64,000 bases of DNA from Sphingomonadaceae bacterium (GTDB lineage: Bacteria; Pseudomonadota; Alphaproteobacteria; Sphingomonadales; Sphingomonadaceae), in assembly GCA_009926135.1 (NCBI GenBank), contig RFPL01000001.1:186001-250000 (forward strand). Reading direction: 5' to 3'. Positions 54,138 through 63,035 of this stretch are shown here, piece by piece (position 1 is the stretch's first letter; each line of letters opens with the position of its first letter). Under the pieces are notes generated by a model. It did not search any database, had not been told where the DNA came from, and saw only the letters and a program-made list of their open reading frames with translations. The position numbers and the translations under genes are program-made.

Positions 54138-55345
54138 CCCTTCGCCGCGCCGCTATCGTTGCCCCGATCCGCACCGCCGTCGGCAAGTTTGGCGGCAGCC
54201 TTGCCCCGCTCACTGCTGGCCAGCTGGGCGCGACGATCCTCAAGGCGCTTATGGAACGCACCAAGATCGATCCGACGCGGGTCGACGATGTGATCTTTGC
54301 GCAAGGGTACGGCAATGGCGAAGCGCCGTGCATCTCGCACTGGTCCTGGCTGCTCGCCGGCCTGCCCGAGGAAGTGCCGGGCTACCAGCTTGACCGCCGC
54401 TGCGGTTCGGGCCTGCAGGCGATCGTCAATGCGGCGATGATGGTCCAGACCGGGGTATCGGACGTGGTCGTGGCTGGCGGCTGCGAATCCATGTCGAACG
54501 TCGAGCATTACAGCACCGATATTCGCAAGGGCGTGCGCGCCGGGAACCTGACGCTGCATGACCGGCTGACCCGTGGCCGGGTGATGAGCCAGCCGGTCGA
54601 GCGCTATGGCGTGATTTCCGGGATGATCGAAACGGCCGAGAACCTCGCCAAGGACTGGAACATCAGCCGCGAGGCTTGCGATGCCTATGCCGCGCGCAGC
54701 CACCAGCGGGCGACGGCCGCCTGGGCCAATGGCCTGTTCGCGGACGAGCTGGTCCCGGTCGAAATCCCGCAGAAGAAGGGCGATCCCGTCGTCTTCGCGC
54801 ATGACGAAGGCTACCGCGCCGATGCCAGTATGGAGACGCTCGGCAAGCTGCGGGCGCTCGAAGGCGGCGTGGTCACCGCCGGCAACGCCAGCCAGCAGAA
54901 CGATGCGGCTGCAGCCTGTCTGGTCGTGGCCGAAGACAAGCTGGAAGAGCTGGGGCTGGAGCCGATTGCCTACTTCCACTCATGGGCGGCAGCGGGCTGT
55001 GACCCCAGCCGGATGGGATACGGCCCCGTCCCGGCGACCGAACGGTTGTTCGCGCGCAATGGCCTGTCGTGGAACGACATCGGCCTGATCGAATTGAACG
55101 AGGCATTCGCGCCGCAGGTCCTGGCCTGCCTCAAGGGCTGGGGCTGGGCGGACGATGACAGCCGGCATGACATGCTCAACGTCAACGGCTCGGGCATTTC
55201 GCTGGGCCATCCGATCGGCGCGACGGGCGGGCGTATCCTTGCCAACCTGACCCGTGAGATGCAGCGCCGCGACGTGAAGTACGGCCTTGAAACCATGTGC
55301 ATCGGCGGCGGCCAGGGCATCGCGGCTGTCTTCGAAAAGGCCTGA
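54134..55345 (+). CDS. Acetyl-CoA C-acyltransferase (thiolase)
   Basis: 403-aa degradative-type thiolase. The nucleophile Cys is in YQLDRRCGSGLQAIVN, followed by GGCESMSNVEHYS. The C-terminal active site has ELNEAFAPQVLACLK, SGISLGHPIGATGGR and CIGGGQGIAAVFEK (second Cys). It cleaves 3-ketoacyl-CoA with CoA to release acetyl-CoA or propionyl-CoA. GAGG near its stop (55344-55347) serves the next gene. Confidence 0.94.
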   Translation: MTLRRAAIVAPIRTAVGKFGGSLAPLTAGQLGATILKALMERTKIDPTRVDDVIFAQGYGNGEAPCISHWSWLLAGLPEEVPGYQLDRRCGSGLQAIVNAAMMVQTGVSDVVVAGGCESMSNVEHYSTDIRKGVRAGNLTLHDRLTRGRVMSQPVERYGVISGMIETAENLAKDWNISREACDAYAARSHQRATAAWANGLFADELVPVEIPQKKGDPVVFAHDEGYRADASMETLGKLRALEGGVVTAGNASQQNDAAAACLVVAEDKLEELGLEPIAYFHSWAAAGCDPSRMGYGPVPATERLFARNGLSWNDIGLIELNEAFAPQVLACLKGWGWADDDSRHDMLNVNGSGISLGHPIGATGGRILANLTREMQRRDVKYGLETMCIGGGQGIAAVFEKA

Positions 55346-55352
55346 GGTTATC

Positions 55353-56936
55353 TTGCTTGATGTAGATCTCGACAAGGTGCTGGGCGCAGCGCGAGGCTAT
55401 TGCGACCTTGCCCGTGCCGCCACGGCGAAAATCGATCCGGCCGACCAGCGCGCGCACCACGGCTTTGCCTGGATCGCAACCAGCGTCGCTGCGCTGGAAG
55501 CCGTGGCTGGCTGGCTGGTCGCCAATGGTGGTGGGACCGAGCTGGACCGGCAGGTCGCCGTGCTGGGCTTTGCCGAAACCGTGGCCCAGCTTGCCGGCGG
55601 GCTGCCGATGGGCCAGAACGAGCTGCTGCGCCCGTCCGATCTCGGGCTCGGCGATGCCGCGCGCGATCTGGCCCACGCCTGCGCCGACCTGACCGATGGC
55701 GATCTGGCCGCAAGCCGCGCGGTGGTGGCGGCAGCCCTGGCCGCGGGCGAGTGGCCGAGCGAAGGGCTGCAAGATACCGAGCTGGACACGATCCGCGACC
55801 AGTTCCGGCGCTTTACCGAAGCCGAAGTCCTGCCGCACGCGCACAAGTGGCACCTCGCCAACGACCTGATCCCTGACGTCACCGTCCAGGCCATGGCCGA
55901 ACTTGGCACCTTTGGGGCGACAATCCCGGAGGACTTTGGCGGGCTGGGCCTGTCCAAGCTGGTCATGTGCCTGATCACCGAAGAGCTGTCGCGCGGATGG
56001 ATCGGTGCCGGCTCGCTCGGCACCCGCAGCGAGATCGCGGGCGAACTGATCGCGATGGGCGGAACGCCCGCGCAGAAGGAATATTGGCTGCCGAAGATCG
56101 CCAGCGGCGAAGTGCTGCCAACTGCGGTCTTTACCGAACCCGATACCGGTTCGGACCTGGGTTCGCTCCAGACCCGCGCGCGGCTGGTCGATGGCGAATG
56201 GGTAATCGACGGGGCCAAGACCTGGATCACTCACGCCAGCCGGTCTGACCTGATGACCATGCTGTGCCGCACACTCCCCGATACCAAAGGCTACTCCGGC
56301 CTGTCGATGCTGCTGGTGCCCAAGCCGCGGGGGACCGGGGACAATCCATTCCCGGCAGAGGGGATGAGCGGCAGCGAGATTGAAGTGCTGGGCTATCGCG
56401 GGATGCGCGAATATGCGCTGCAGTTCGATCAGATGAAGGCTCCCGCCGATGCCCTGCTGGGCGGCGAGGAAGGGCAGGGCTTCAAACAGCTGATGCGCAC
56501 CTTCGAGGCGGCCCGGATCCAGACTGCCGCCCGAGCGGTCGGCGTGGCCAAACGGGCGCTCGAACTGGGGCTGGACTATGCGTTGCAACGCAAGCAGTTC
56601 GGCAAGGCGCTGGTTCATTTCCCCCGTGTCGCGGACAAGCTGGCGATGAGCCTCGTCGATTTCGTGGCTTCCCGCGAATTGACCTATGCTGCCGCCCGCG
56701 CCAAGGACACCGGCAAGCGCTGCGATATCGAGGCCGGCATGGCCAAGTTGCTGGCCGCCCGCGCTGCCTGGGCCAATGCCGATGCCAGTCTGCAGATCCA
56801 TGGCGGCAACGGCTATGCGCTGGAGTACGAGATCAGCCGCGTGCTGTGCGATGCCCGCATCCTCAACATCTTCGAAGGTGCGGCCGAGATTCAGGCGCAG
56901 GTGATCGCGCGCGGGCTGCTGGAAGGGCGCAACTGA
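55353..56936 (+). CDS. mcd: (2S)-methylsuccinyl-CoA dehydrogenase-like acyl-CoA dehydrogenase
   Basis: 527-aa enzyme: a roughly 140-residue N-terminal extension (RAHHGFAWIATSVAALEAV, AQLAGGLPMGQNELLRPSD) precedes a full acyl-CoA dehydrogenase (IRDQFRRFTEAEVLPHAHKW, ELSRGWIGAGSLGTRSEIA, FTEPDTGSDLGSLQTRA, ILNIFEGAAEIQAQVIAR with the catalytic Glu). This layout and these stretches match Mcd of the ethylmalonyl-CoA pathway, which makes mesaconyl-C1-CoA. TTG at 55353 is the best start since GAGG is 5 nt upstream and the frame upstream overlaps the thiolase. The match is from memory and needs a database comparison. Confidence 0.82.
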   Translation: MLDVDLDKVLGAARGYCDLARAATAKIDPADQRAHHGFAWIATSVAALEAVAGWLVANGGGTELDRQVAVLGFAETVAQLAGGLPMGQNELLRPSDLGLGDAARDLAHACADLTDGDLAASRAVVAAALAAGEWPSEGLQDTELDTIRDQFRRFTEAEVLPHAHKWHLANDLIPDVTVQAMAELGTFGATIPEDFGGLGLSKLVMCLITEELSRGWIGAGSLGTRSEIAGELIAMGGTPAQKEYWLPKIASGEVLPTAVFTEPDTGSDLGSLQTRARLVDGEWVIDGAKTWITHASRSDLMTMLCRTLPDTKGYSGLSMLLVPKPRGTGDNPFPAEGMSGSEIEVLGYRGMREYALQFDQMKAPADALLGGEEGQGFKQLMRTFEAARIQTAARAVGVAKRALELGLDYALQRKQFGKALVHFPRVADKLAMSLVDFVASRELTYAAARAKDTGKRCDIEAGMAKLLAARAAWANADASLQIHGGNGYALEYEISRVLCDARILNIFEGAAEIQAQVIARGLLEGRN

Positions 56937-57787
56937 TGAGCGAATGGCAGGCCTGGATTGGCCGCGAAGAGCAGCGCAGCGACCATGCTGACCCGGGCCT
57001 GTTCACCCGCTGGTGCGCAACGCTTGATCGCGCCGCGCCGGGTGACGGCACCGTGCCGCAGGGCTTCCACTGGTGCCTGTGCACGCCCGATGCGCCGACC
57101 GCGCAGCTGGGGCCAGACGGCCACCCGCGCCGCGATGACAGCCCGGACAGCTTCTTGCCGCCAGTGCCGCTGCCGCGCCGGATGTGGGCCTCGAGCAAGG
57201 TCGACTTCCTCGCCCCGCTCAAGCTCGGCGAAGCGGTCTCGCGGACCTCACGGGTGGCTTCGGTTACAGAGAAATCGGGCGGCAGCGGCAAGTTGGTCTT
57301 CGTCGACGTAGCGCATGAGACCCATGGATCAGCGGGCCTTGCCGTGCGCGAGGTCCAGTCGTTGGTCTATCGCGAACCCGCCGCGCCCGGTACGCCGCCA
57401 GCGCCGCCGCCGCTGGGCGAGGGACGCTTTGATCCCTCGGGCTGGGACCAGCACCGCAGCATCGAACCCGGCGCGCCGCTGCTGTTCCGTTTTTCGGCGC
57501 TGACCTTCAACAGCCACCGGATTCATTACGACGCGCCCTATGCCACTGGCGAGGAAGGCTATCGCGGGCTGGTGGTGCATGGTCCGCTGACGGCGACCTT
57601 GTTGCTCGATCTGGCGCAGCGGACACTGGGGGACAATGGGCTTTTGACCTTTGCGTTCCGCGGGCTAAGCCCGGCCATGGCCGACGAGCCCCTGCATCTG
57701 GTCATGCGCGGCAGCAGCGATGCGATCGAGCTGGGTGCTTTTGCCGCAGACGGCCGTCAGGTCATGTCGGGCAGCGCCAGCGCTTAA
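56936..57787 (+). CDS. HTD2/mesaconyl-C4-CoA hydratase-like protein
   Basis: 283-aa double-hotdog protein. The C-terminal hydratase motif FNSHRIHYDAPYATGEEGY followed by LVVHGPLTATLLL is the HTD2 signature; the N-terminal half (GFHWCLCTPDAP, PLPRRMWASSKVDF) is the FAS1-like dehydratase part. Relatives include mesaconyl-C4-CoA hydratase (Meh) and 3-hydroxyacyl-thioester dehydratases. Start ATG at 56936 overlaps the mcd stop (TGATG). It probably hydrates the enoyl-CoA made by one of the two dehydrogenases in the operon. Confidence 0.87.
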   Translation: MSEWQAWIGREEQRSDHADPGLFTRWCATLDRAAPGDGTVPQGFHWCLCTPDAPTAQLGPDGHPRRDDSPDSFLPPVPLPRRMWASSKVDFLAPLKLGEAVSRTSRVASVTEKSGGSGKLVFVDVAHETHGSAGLAVREVQSLVYREPAAPGTPPAPPPLGEGRFDPSGWDQHRSIEPGAPLLFRFSALTFNSHRIHYDAPYATGEEGYRGLVVHGPLTATLLLDLAQRTLGDNGLLTFAFRGLSPAMADEPLHLVMRGSSDAIELGAFAADGRQVMSGSASA

Positions 57788-57821
57788 ACCTTTAGTAACC
57801 GGCGCGCGCGATAGTGCGGCC

Positions 57822-57920
57822 ATGACCAAAGCGATTACCTTTGCCGCCACCCACTCGCGCGGCGTCTTGCGGGGCGCGGTCGTATGCGGCTGCGCGCTGG
57901 CGCTGATCCTCGCCGGTTAG
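57822..57920 (+). CDS. Possible 32-aa small membrane protein
   Basis: ATG at 57822 gives a 32-residue frame (MTKAITFAATHSRG, then RGAVVCGCALALILAG) ending in a short hydrophobic stretch. No good ribosome-binding site is visible. It converges on the tauE-like stop with a 3-nt overlap. Small one-helix proteins of this kind exist in sphingomonads, but this may be chance. Confidence 0.3.
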   Translation: MTKAITFAATHSRGVLRGAVVCGCALALILAG

Positions 57921-58675
57921 GCGTGCAGTAGCCGCCACAGCGCGGCCAGTGCGGTCACGCCCAGCACGAAGCCGACAAACAGTCGCCAGGCCGTATCACT
58001 GACCTTGCCGAAGGCCTTGTTGCCCAGCGCATTGCCGATCAGCACCGCCGGAAACAGCAGTCCGGCCAGCAACAGTTCGCGCCAGGTCGCGACCCGCAGC
58101 GCCACGGCCGAGCCGACCCCGGCCACCGATGTGGCGAGGAAGATCGTCATCATCGAGGCGCGCGCCAGTTGCGGGGCCAGTTGGCGGCGCAGGTAGAATG
58201 GTACCACCGGTACCCCGGGCATACCGGCAAAGCCGGTCAGCACGCCGCAGGCGATTCCAGTGCTGCCAGTCTCCAACCTACTGGGCAGATGGCCGTCGGG
58301 CCGCTTGGGCAGCAGGACCAGGCCAAAGGCGCCCAATGCAACCAGCGCAATGATGAGGCGGGCCAGCGCGGGGTCAGTCACCGATAGCAGCCAGACCCCC
58401 AGCGGCGTTGCCAGCATGGCCAGGCCGCCGATGACAAAGGCTGATCGCTCGCTCGCTCCGAGCAGCGCCTTCAGGCCAACCAGGCCAATGAAGATACCCA
58501 GCCAGTTCGCGGTAACCACGGCCTCGGAGGGCGGGATCGCCAACCCCAGCACCGGCACCAGCAGGATCGCCATGCCGAAGCCAGCCAGTCCGCGCACGAA
58601 GGCGGCCGCCAGCGCAGCGATCAGCGCGATGCCAATCTGCTCAAGGGTAAGCCCCGCCCAATGGTCGAATTGCAC
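57917..58675 (-). CDS. TauE/SafE-family sulfite exporter-like permease
   Basis: 252-aa membrane protein with about eight helices. TauE/SafE features: ALAAAFVRGLAGFGMAILLV near the N-terminus and the repeated GFAGMPGVPVVPFYL in the second half. Family members export sulfite, sulfoacetate or related organic anions. It starts with GTG at 58675. The substrate is unknown; the sulfate genes are 36 kb away. Confidence 0.88.
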   Translation of the reverse strand: MQFDHWAGLTLEQIGIALIAALAAAFVRGLAGFGMAILLVPVLGLAIPPSEAVVTANWLGIFIGLVGLKALLGASERSAFVIGGLAMLATPLGVWLLSVTDPALARLIIALVALGAFGLVLLPKRPDGHLPSRLETGSTGIACGVLTGFAGMPGVPVVPFYLRRQLAPQLARASMMTIFLATSVAGVGSAVALRVATWRELLLAGLLFPAVLIGNALGNKAFGKVSDTAWRLFVGFVLGVTALAALWRLLHA

Positions 58676-58696
58676 CCCTACCCCCTTTTTGTCGGC

Positions 58697-59044
58697 CTAG
58701 CTTTTGGCCTGGACTATCGCTGCCACGGTCACGGCATGGAACGCCGCAATGGCCAGGTTGCTCAGCACCACCGGGTTGTTCAGCGTGCCGACCGTGAACG
58801 GCGTGGTCACCTTGTAGATGATCTGAACGATCAGAAGTGCCGCGACCATGGCGGGCACCGGCCGCACCAGCAGGCCGAGCGACACGATCAGGATCGCGAG
58901 ATAAATCGACAGCAGGATCCCCCGCGCCGGGCTGGCCGGGCCATAAGCGGCCAAGATCCACCCGGCCCCACTCAGCAGGCTGCCGCAGACCGGGACCAGC
59001 ACTAGGATGTTGAGCGCGAGTGACAGCTTGATCAGCAGGTTCAT
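58697..59044 (-). CDS. Four-helix membrane protein of unknown function
   Basis: 115-aa protein with about four hydrophobic segments (LLIKLSLALNILVLVPVCG, GILLSIYLAILIVSLGLLV, AMVAALLIVQIIYKVTT, LSNLAIAAFHAVTVAAI). I do not recognise a family. Start ATG at 59044 is preceded by CAGGGAA at normal spacing; an upstream TTG is less likely. It lies 29 bp after thrS in the same direction and could be co-transcribed with it. Confidence 0.7.
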   Translation of the reverse strand: MNLLIKLSLALNILVLVPVCGSLLSGAGWILAAYGPASPARGILLSIYLAILIVSLGLLVRPVPAMVAALLIVQIIYKVTTPFTVGTLNNPVVLSNLAIAAFHAVTVAAIVQAKS

Positions 59045-59073
59045 CGCCAATTCCCTGTGCTCCGACTCAACTA

Positions 59074-61065
59074 TCAGCGCCGGTCCGGCGGGGTGGCTTC
59101 GGCGTTCAGCAAGGCAATCGCCTCGGCCAGCGGCATCACCTTCTGATGTTCGGCACCCAGGGTGCGGACGGCAACGGTGCCTTCCTCGGCCTCGCGCTTG
59201 CCGACCACCAGCAGGTGCGGGACCTTTTGCAGCGAATGTTCGCGGACCTTGTAGTTGATCTTCTCGTTGCGGCAGTCGGTCTCGACCCGGATTCCGGCGG
59301 CCTTGAGCTGCTCGGCCACATCGGCGGCATAGCCATCGGCGTCGGACACGATGGTTGCCACCACGGCCTGAACCGGTGCGAGCCAGACCGGCAGTTTCCC
59401 GGCGAAGTGCTCGATCAGGATCCCGATGAACCGCTCATAGGAACCGAAGATCGCGCGGTGCAGCATGACCGGGCGGTGCTTCTCGCCGTCCTCGCCGATG
59501 TAGCTCGCATCCAGCCGCTCGGGCAGGACGCGGTCAGACTGGATCGTGCCGACCTGCCAGGTCCGGCCGATTGCGTCGGTCAGGTGCCATTCCAGCTTGG
59601 GGGCATAGAACGCGCCTTCGCCCGGCAGTTCTTCCCAGCCGTATTGCTCAGTCGCCAGGCCCGCCTCGATCACCGCATTGCGCAGTTCGTTCTCGGCCTT
59701 GTCCCAATCGGCATCGCTGCCGAAGCGCTTTTCCGGGCGCAGCGCCAGCTTGATCGAATAGGTGAAGCCGAAGTCCTGATAGACCCGGTCGGCCAGTTCG
59801 CAGAAGGCCTTCACCTCGGCCACGATCTGGTCTTCGCGGCAGAAGATGTGGGCGTCGTCCTGGGTAAACTGGCGCACTCGCATCAGCCCGTGCAGCGCGC
59901 CGTGCGGCTCGTTGCGGTGGCAGCAGCCGTTCTCGTAGATTCGCAGCGGCAGGTCGCGGTACGACTTGATCCCCTGGCGGAAGATCAGGACGTGGGCCGG
60001 ACAGTTCATCGGCTTCAGGGCCATCCAGTCAGCCTCGCCCGAGATCACTGGGCCCTCGTCGTCGACGTTGGGCACCTCGTCGGGGATCACGAACATGTTC
60101 TCGCGGTACTTGCCCCAGTGGCCGGACTGCTCCCACTGGCGCGCGTCCATCACCTGCGGCGTTTTCACCTCGCGGTAGCCGGCGCCGTCGATCGCACGGC
60201 GCATATAGGCTTCAAGCTCGCGCCAGATCAGGTAGCCCTTGGGATGCCAAAAGACCGAGCCGTGGGCTTCCTGCTGCAAGTGGAACAGGTCCATCTCGTT
60301 GCCCAGCTTGCGGTGGTCGCGCTTGGCGGCTTCTTCCAGCCGGGTCAGGTGGGCATCAAGCTGCTTCTTGTTGAGCCAGCCAGTGCCGTAGATCCGGCTG
60401 AGCATCGCGTTGTTCTGATCGCCGCGCCAGTAGGCGCCTGACACGCGGGTCAGCTTGAACGCCTGGGCGTCAAGCTTGCCGGTGCTGGGCAGGTGCGGAC
60501 CACGGCACATGTCGAGCCAGTCATCGCCCGACCAGTAGACCGTCAGCGGTTCATCGCCCGGCAGTTCCGCGGCCCATTCGGCCTTGAAGCTCTCGCCCTG
60601 CTGCTTCCAGCGGCTGATCAGCGTTTCGCGGCTCCAGACTTCGCGGCGCAGCGGCTTGTCGGCCTGGATGATCTTGCGCATCTCGGCCTCGATCGCTGGC
60701 AGGTCTTCCTCGGTGAAAGGCCGGCCCTTCGGAGCGAAGTCATAATAGAACCCATCGTCGGTGCTGGGGCCAAAGGTGATCTGCGTGCCCGGGAACAGCG
60801 CCTGGACCGCTTCAGCCAGGACGTGGGCATAGTCGTGCCGCGCCAGGTCCAGCGCCTCGGCCTCGTCGCGGCTGGTGATCAGCGCCAGGCTGGCATCAGC
60901 GGTGAAGGGCCGGGTCAGGTCAACCAGTTCGCCATCGATCCGGGCGGCCAGCGCCGCCTTGGCAAGGCCGGGACCGATTGCCGCAGCAACATCGGCCGGG
61001 GTCGATCCCATGGGCATCTCGCGCACGGAACCATCGGGCAGGCTGATCTTTAGCAGTTCGGACAT
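59074..61065 (-). CDS. thrS: Threonyl-tRNA synthetase
   Basis: 663-aa class II synthetase. In order: TGS domain ([20 protein letters not shown]), the editing domain ([20 protein letters not shown]), the catalytic core ([50 protein letters not shown]) with its Cys and His zinc ligands, and the anticodon-binding domain ([18 protein letters not shown]). Start ATG at 61065 ([12 protein letters not shown]), with GAGAG 5 nt upstream; longer versions run into the leader. It appears to be controlled by a threonine-rich leader and alternative RNA structures at 61066-61281. Confidence 0.97.
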   Translation of the reverse strand: MSELLKISLPDGSVREMPMGSTPADVAAAIGPGLAKAALAARIDGELVDLTRPFTADASLALITSRDEAEALDLARHDYAHVLAEAVQALFPGTQITFGPSTDDGFYYDFAPKGRPFTEEDLPAIEAEMRKIIQADKPLRREVWSRETLISRWKQQGESFKAEWAAELPGDEPLTVYWSGDDWLDMCRGPHLPSTGKLDAQAFKLTRVSGAYWRGDQNNAMLSRIYGTGWLNKKQLDAHLTRLEEAAKRDHRKLGNEMDLFHLQQEAHGSVFWHPKGYLIWRELEAYMRRAIDGAGYREVKTPQVMDARQWEQSGHWGKYRENMFVIPDEVPNVDDEGPVISGEADWMALKPMNCPAHVLIFRQGIKSYRDLPLRIYENGCCHRNEPHGALHGLMRVRQFTQDDAHIFCREDQIVAEVKAFCELADRVYQDFGFTYSIKLALRPEKRFGSDADWDKAENELRNAVIEAGLATEQYGWEELPGEGAFYAPKLEWHLTDAIGRTWQVGTIQSDRVLPERLDASYIGEDGEKHRPVMLHRAIFGSYERFIGILIEHFAGKLPVWLAPVQAVVATIVSDADGYAADVAEQLKAAGIRVETDCRNEKINYKVREHSLQKVPHLLVVGKREAEEGTVAVRTLGAEHQKVMPLAEAIALLNAEATPPDRR

Positions 61066-61281
61066 GGTTACTCTCGTCTCGTTTGGCCGGCGCTTTGGCA
61101 CAGGACCGCGCGCACCGGAAGGGGCGGCGTTGGTTGTCAGCAGGATCGAGAGGTAACGCCAGCCGCCCCGAACCCTTCCCCGGGCCCGGACGGCGGCGCG
61201 CTTCGCTCAGGCGAAGGCGACCCGCCCCGGATGACCCGGGGTGGTGGTAGTAGTCAGCGTCAAGGCGCGCAGTTGTTCCAT
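61066..61281 (-). promoter_or_regulatory. Candidate threonine attenuator upstream of thrS
   Basis: The transcribed spacer after the Thr run has four alternating complementary arms: GGGGCGG (61222-61228), GCCGCC (61192-61197), GGGGCGGC (61162-61169) and GCCGCCCC (61121-61128). They allow the 1:2, 2:3 and 3:4 pairings typical of attenuators. In addition GTTACCTCTCG (61147-61157) is complementary, with one bulged C, to CGAGAGTAAC (61067-61076), which holds the thrS ribosome-binding site. No U-run follows arm 4, so control may be translational or Rho-dependent. Which structure is 'on' cannot be settled by eye. Confidence 0.7.
61207..61281 (-). CDS. Threonine-rich leader peptide of thrS
   Basis: 24-codon ORF, ATG at 61281 to TGA at 61207, starting MEQLRALTL followed by five consecutive Thr codons (ACT ACT ACC ACC ACC, 61242-61256), then PGHPGRVAFA. 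Six of 24 codons are Thr. The five-codon Thr run and its position just before thrS are the hallmark of an attenuation leader. A 6-bp hairpin (CCCCGG/CCGGGG, 61225-61241) begins immediately after the Thr run, and the stop codon lies in the region of a second hairpin (61201-61216). The ribosome-binding site is weak. Confidence 0.8.
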   Translation of the reverse strand: MEQLRALTLTTTTTPGHPGRVAFA

Positions 61282-61317
61282 TGCCGCCGGCCTAGCAGGA
61301 CAGTGGTTAAGGGGCAA

Positions 61318-62961
61318 CTAAGAGGAAAAGCGCTTCTGGCCGGCCAGAACTGTCATCTGCTTGGTCCCGGCCAGCGCCGTTCCCTTTTGCCGGATCGTCT
61401 GCAGGAAGCGCCATTCGCCTGTCGCCGACTTGGGCGTGAGCTCCAGCGCCAGGTAGCCGCGCTGGCTAGTGTCGCACCACTTGAGCGTTGGGCTTGCCGT
61501 CATGACATCGCGGGCCAGGTCGGCCGGCTTTATCCAGCCGAGATAGTGTTCAAACCCCGGCGAGGTGACGCTCTGCCCGGCCATCTCGACCCCAACACGC
61601 TCGTTCTTGTGGCTGTGGTCAAAGGCCCAGGCATTGTGGCTGTCCCCGGCCAGGACCAGCAGATTGGCATCGGCATCGAGCGCCGACTGATAGAGCCGTT
61701 CGCGCGCTGCCGGATAGCCGGACCACATGTCCATCGCATAGGGGATGCCGCTTTGCTGAGCGCGATTGGCAGCCAGGATCCGTCCGCGCATCGCCGGATC
61801 GACATCCTTGGTCATGCCCGCGATCAGGTCCTTGCCGAAGCCGGTCTGGCCCATGATGATTTGCTGGGCGAGGACCTGCCAGGGCTTGCCGGCCCGGGTC
61901 GAGGCCTTGAGGCTGCTGGCCAGCCAGGCTTCCTGCTCGGCCCCCATCAGGGTGCGGCTTGGATCGCGCCAGGCGCCGTCGCGGAACGCCGTGAGCGCCG
62001 CGTCAAGTTCCGGTCCGCGCTTGCCCTTCATCAGATCGCCCAGGTCAAATGGCTTGTCGCGGGCGACATGGCGCGTTTCCAGCCGAAACAATGTCGCCAG
62101 CTTGCCGATCTCGTACTGTGCCCAATAGGCTTCGGACACCGGCAGCCATTCGCGGTAGGCCTTCTCGGCCACGCTCTCGCGCACCGAATAGGGGCCCTCC
62201 GTCTCCGGCTGATGGTTCTCCGCGCCGTCCTTCCAGGCATCGTTGGCGACCTCGTGATCGTCCCACATGGTGATCACCGGATAGAGCTGGTGCAGCCGCT
62301 GCAGGTCCGGGTCATTGCGATAGGTCGAAAAACGTTCGCGGTAGCCGGCCAGGGTCACCGCTTCGTCCACGGGCAGCAGGCGTTCGGCCAGGCCTTCCTT
62401 GGCGTCCGGATAGGTGCCGCGGGCATATTCGTAGAAATAGTCGCCCAGGTGCAGCACCAGATCGAAATCGCCCGCCTCGGCGGCATGGCGATAGGCGTTG
62501 AACCAGCCGAAGCCGTAGTTCGAACACGAGAAGACCGCGATCCGGAACTTGTCGACCTTGCCGACTGGAAGCGTTTTCGTCCGGCCGACCGGGGACTTTT
62601 CGCCATCGGGGGCGATGAAGCGATAGAAATACCAGCGGCCCGGCTTCAGCCCCCTGGCCCAGGCCCGGGCGCAGCAATCGTTGGCGGGGGAGGCGGCGGC
62701 CTCACCCTGGACCACGACCCGGGTGAAGTCGGCATCCTCGGCCAGTTCCCACTTGAGCGGGGTTTCGTCCCCGCTGGCATAGCGGGTCCACAGCAGGACT
62801 TGGGTCGGTCCTGGCTCACCGCTGGCGACGCAATGGGTAAAGCCCTTCGCCCCCTGCGCCAGCACTGGCGCACCGATCCCAGCGAGGCCCAGCAGGCCCA
62901 GCTTCATGGCACTGCGACGGCTGGCAGCAAGCAGCGGTGCCTCGGGCGGCGGTGGCAGCAT
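61318..62961 (-). CDS. phoD: PhoD-like alkaline phosphatase/phosphodiesterase
   Basis: 547-aa secreted metallophosphatase of the PhoD family. The N-terminus has a Tat-like signal (ASRRSAMKLGLLGLAGIGAP). Motifs include FTHCVASGEPGPTQVLLWTR, FSCSNYGFGWFNAYRHAAE, LVLHLGDYFYEYARGTYPD (metal-binding GD), TMWDDHEVAND (DDHE) and LVLAGDSHNAWAF (GDxH). These ligate Ca/Fe and allow release of phosphate from phosphomono- or diesters. It is upstream of the thrS leader on the same strand with a 36-bp gap. Confidence 0.93.
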   Translation of the reverse strand: MLPPPPEAPLLAASRRSAMKLGLLGLAGIGAPVLAQGAKGFTHCVASGEPGPTQVLLWTRYASGDETPLKWELAEDADFTRVVVQGEAAASPANDCCARAWARGLKPGRWYFYRFIAPDGEKSPVGRTKTLPVGKVDKFRIAVFSCSNYGFGWFNAYRHAAEAGDFDLVLHLGDYFYEYARGTYPDAKEGLAERLLPVDEAVTLAGYRERFSTYRNDPDLQRLHQLYPVITMWDDHEVANDAWKDGAENHQPETEGPYSVRESVAEKAYREWLPVSEAYWAQYEIGKLATLFRLETRHVARDKPFDLGDLMKGKRGPELDAALTAFRDGAWRDPSRTLMGAEQEAWLASSLKASTRAGKPWQVLAQQIIMGQTGFGKDLIAGMTKDVDPAMRGRILAANRAQQSGIPYAMDMWSGYPAARERLYQSALDADANLLVLAGDSHNAWAFDHSHKNERVGVEMAGQSVTSPGFEHYLGWIKPADLARDVMTASPTLKWCDTSQRGYLALELTPKSATGEWRFLQTIRQKGTALAGTKQMTVLAGQKRFSS

Positions 62962-63035
62962 CGGTCTCTCCCTGATCTCTTGGCCGCGCAGACTAGCCTT
63001 GAATTGCGACGGGGCAATGGCGCAGAGGTACCGGG

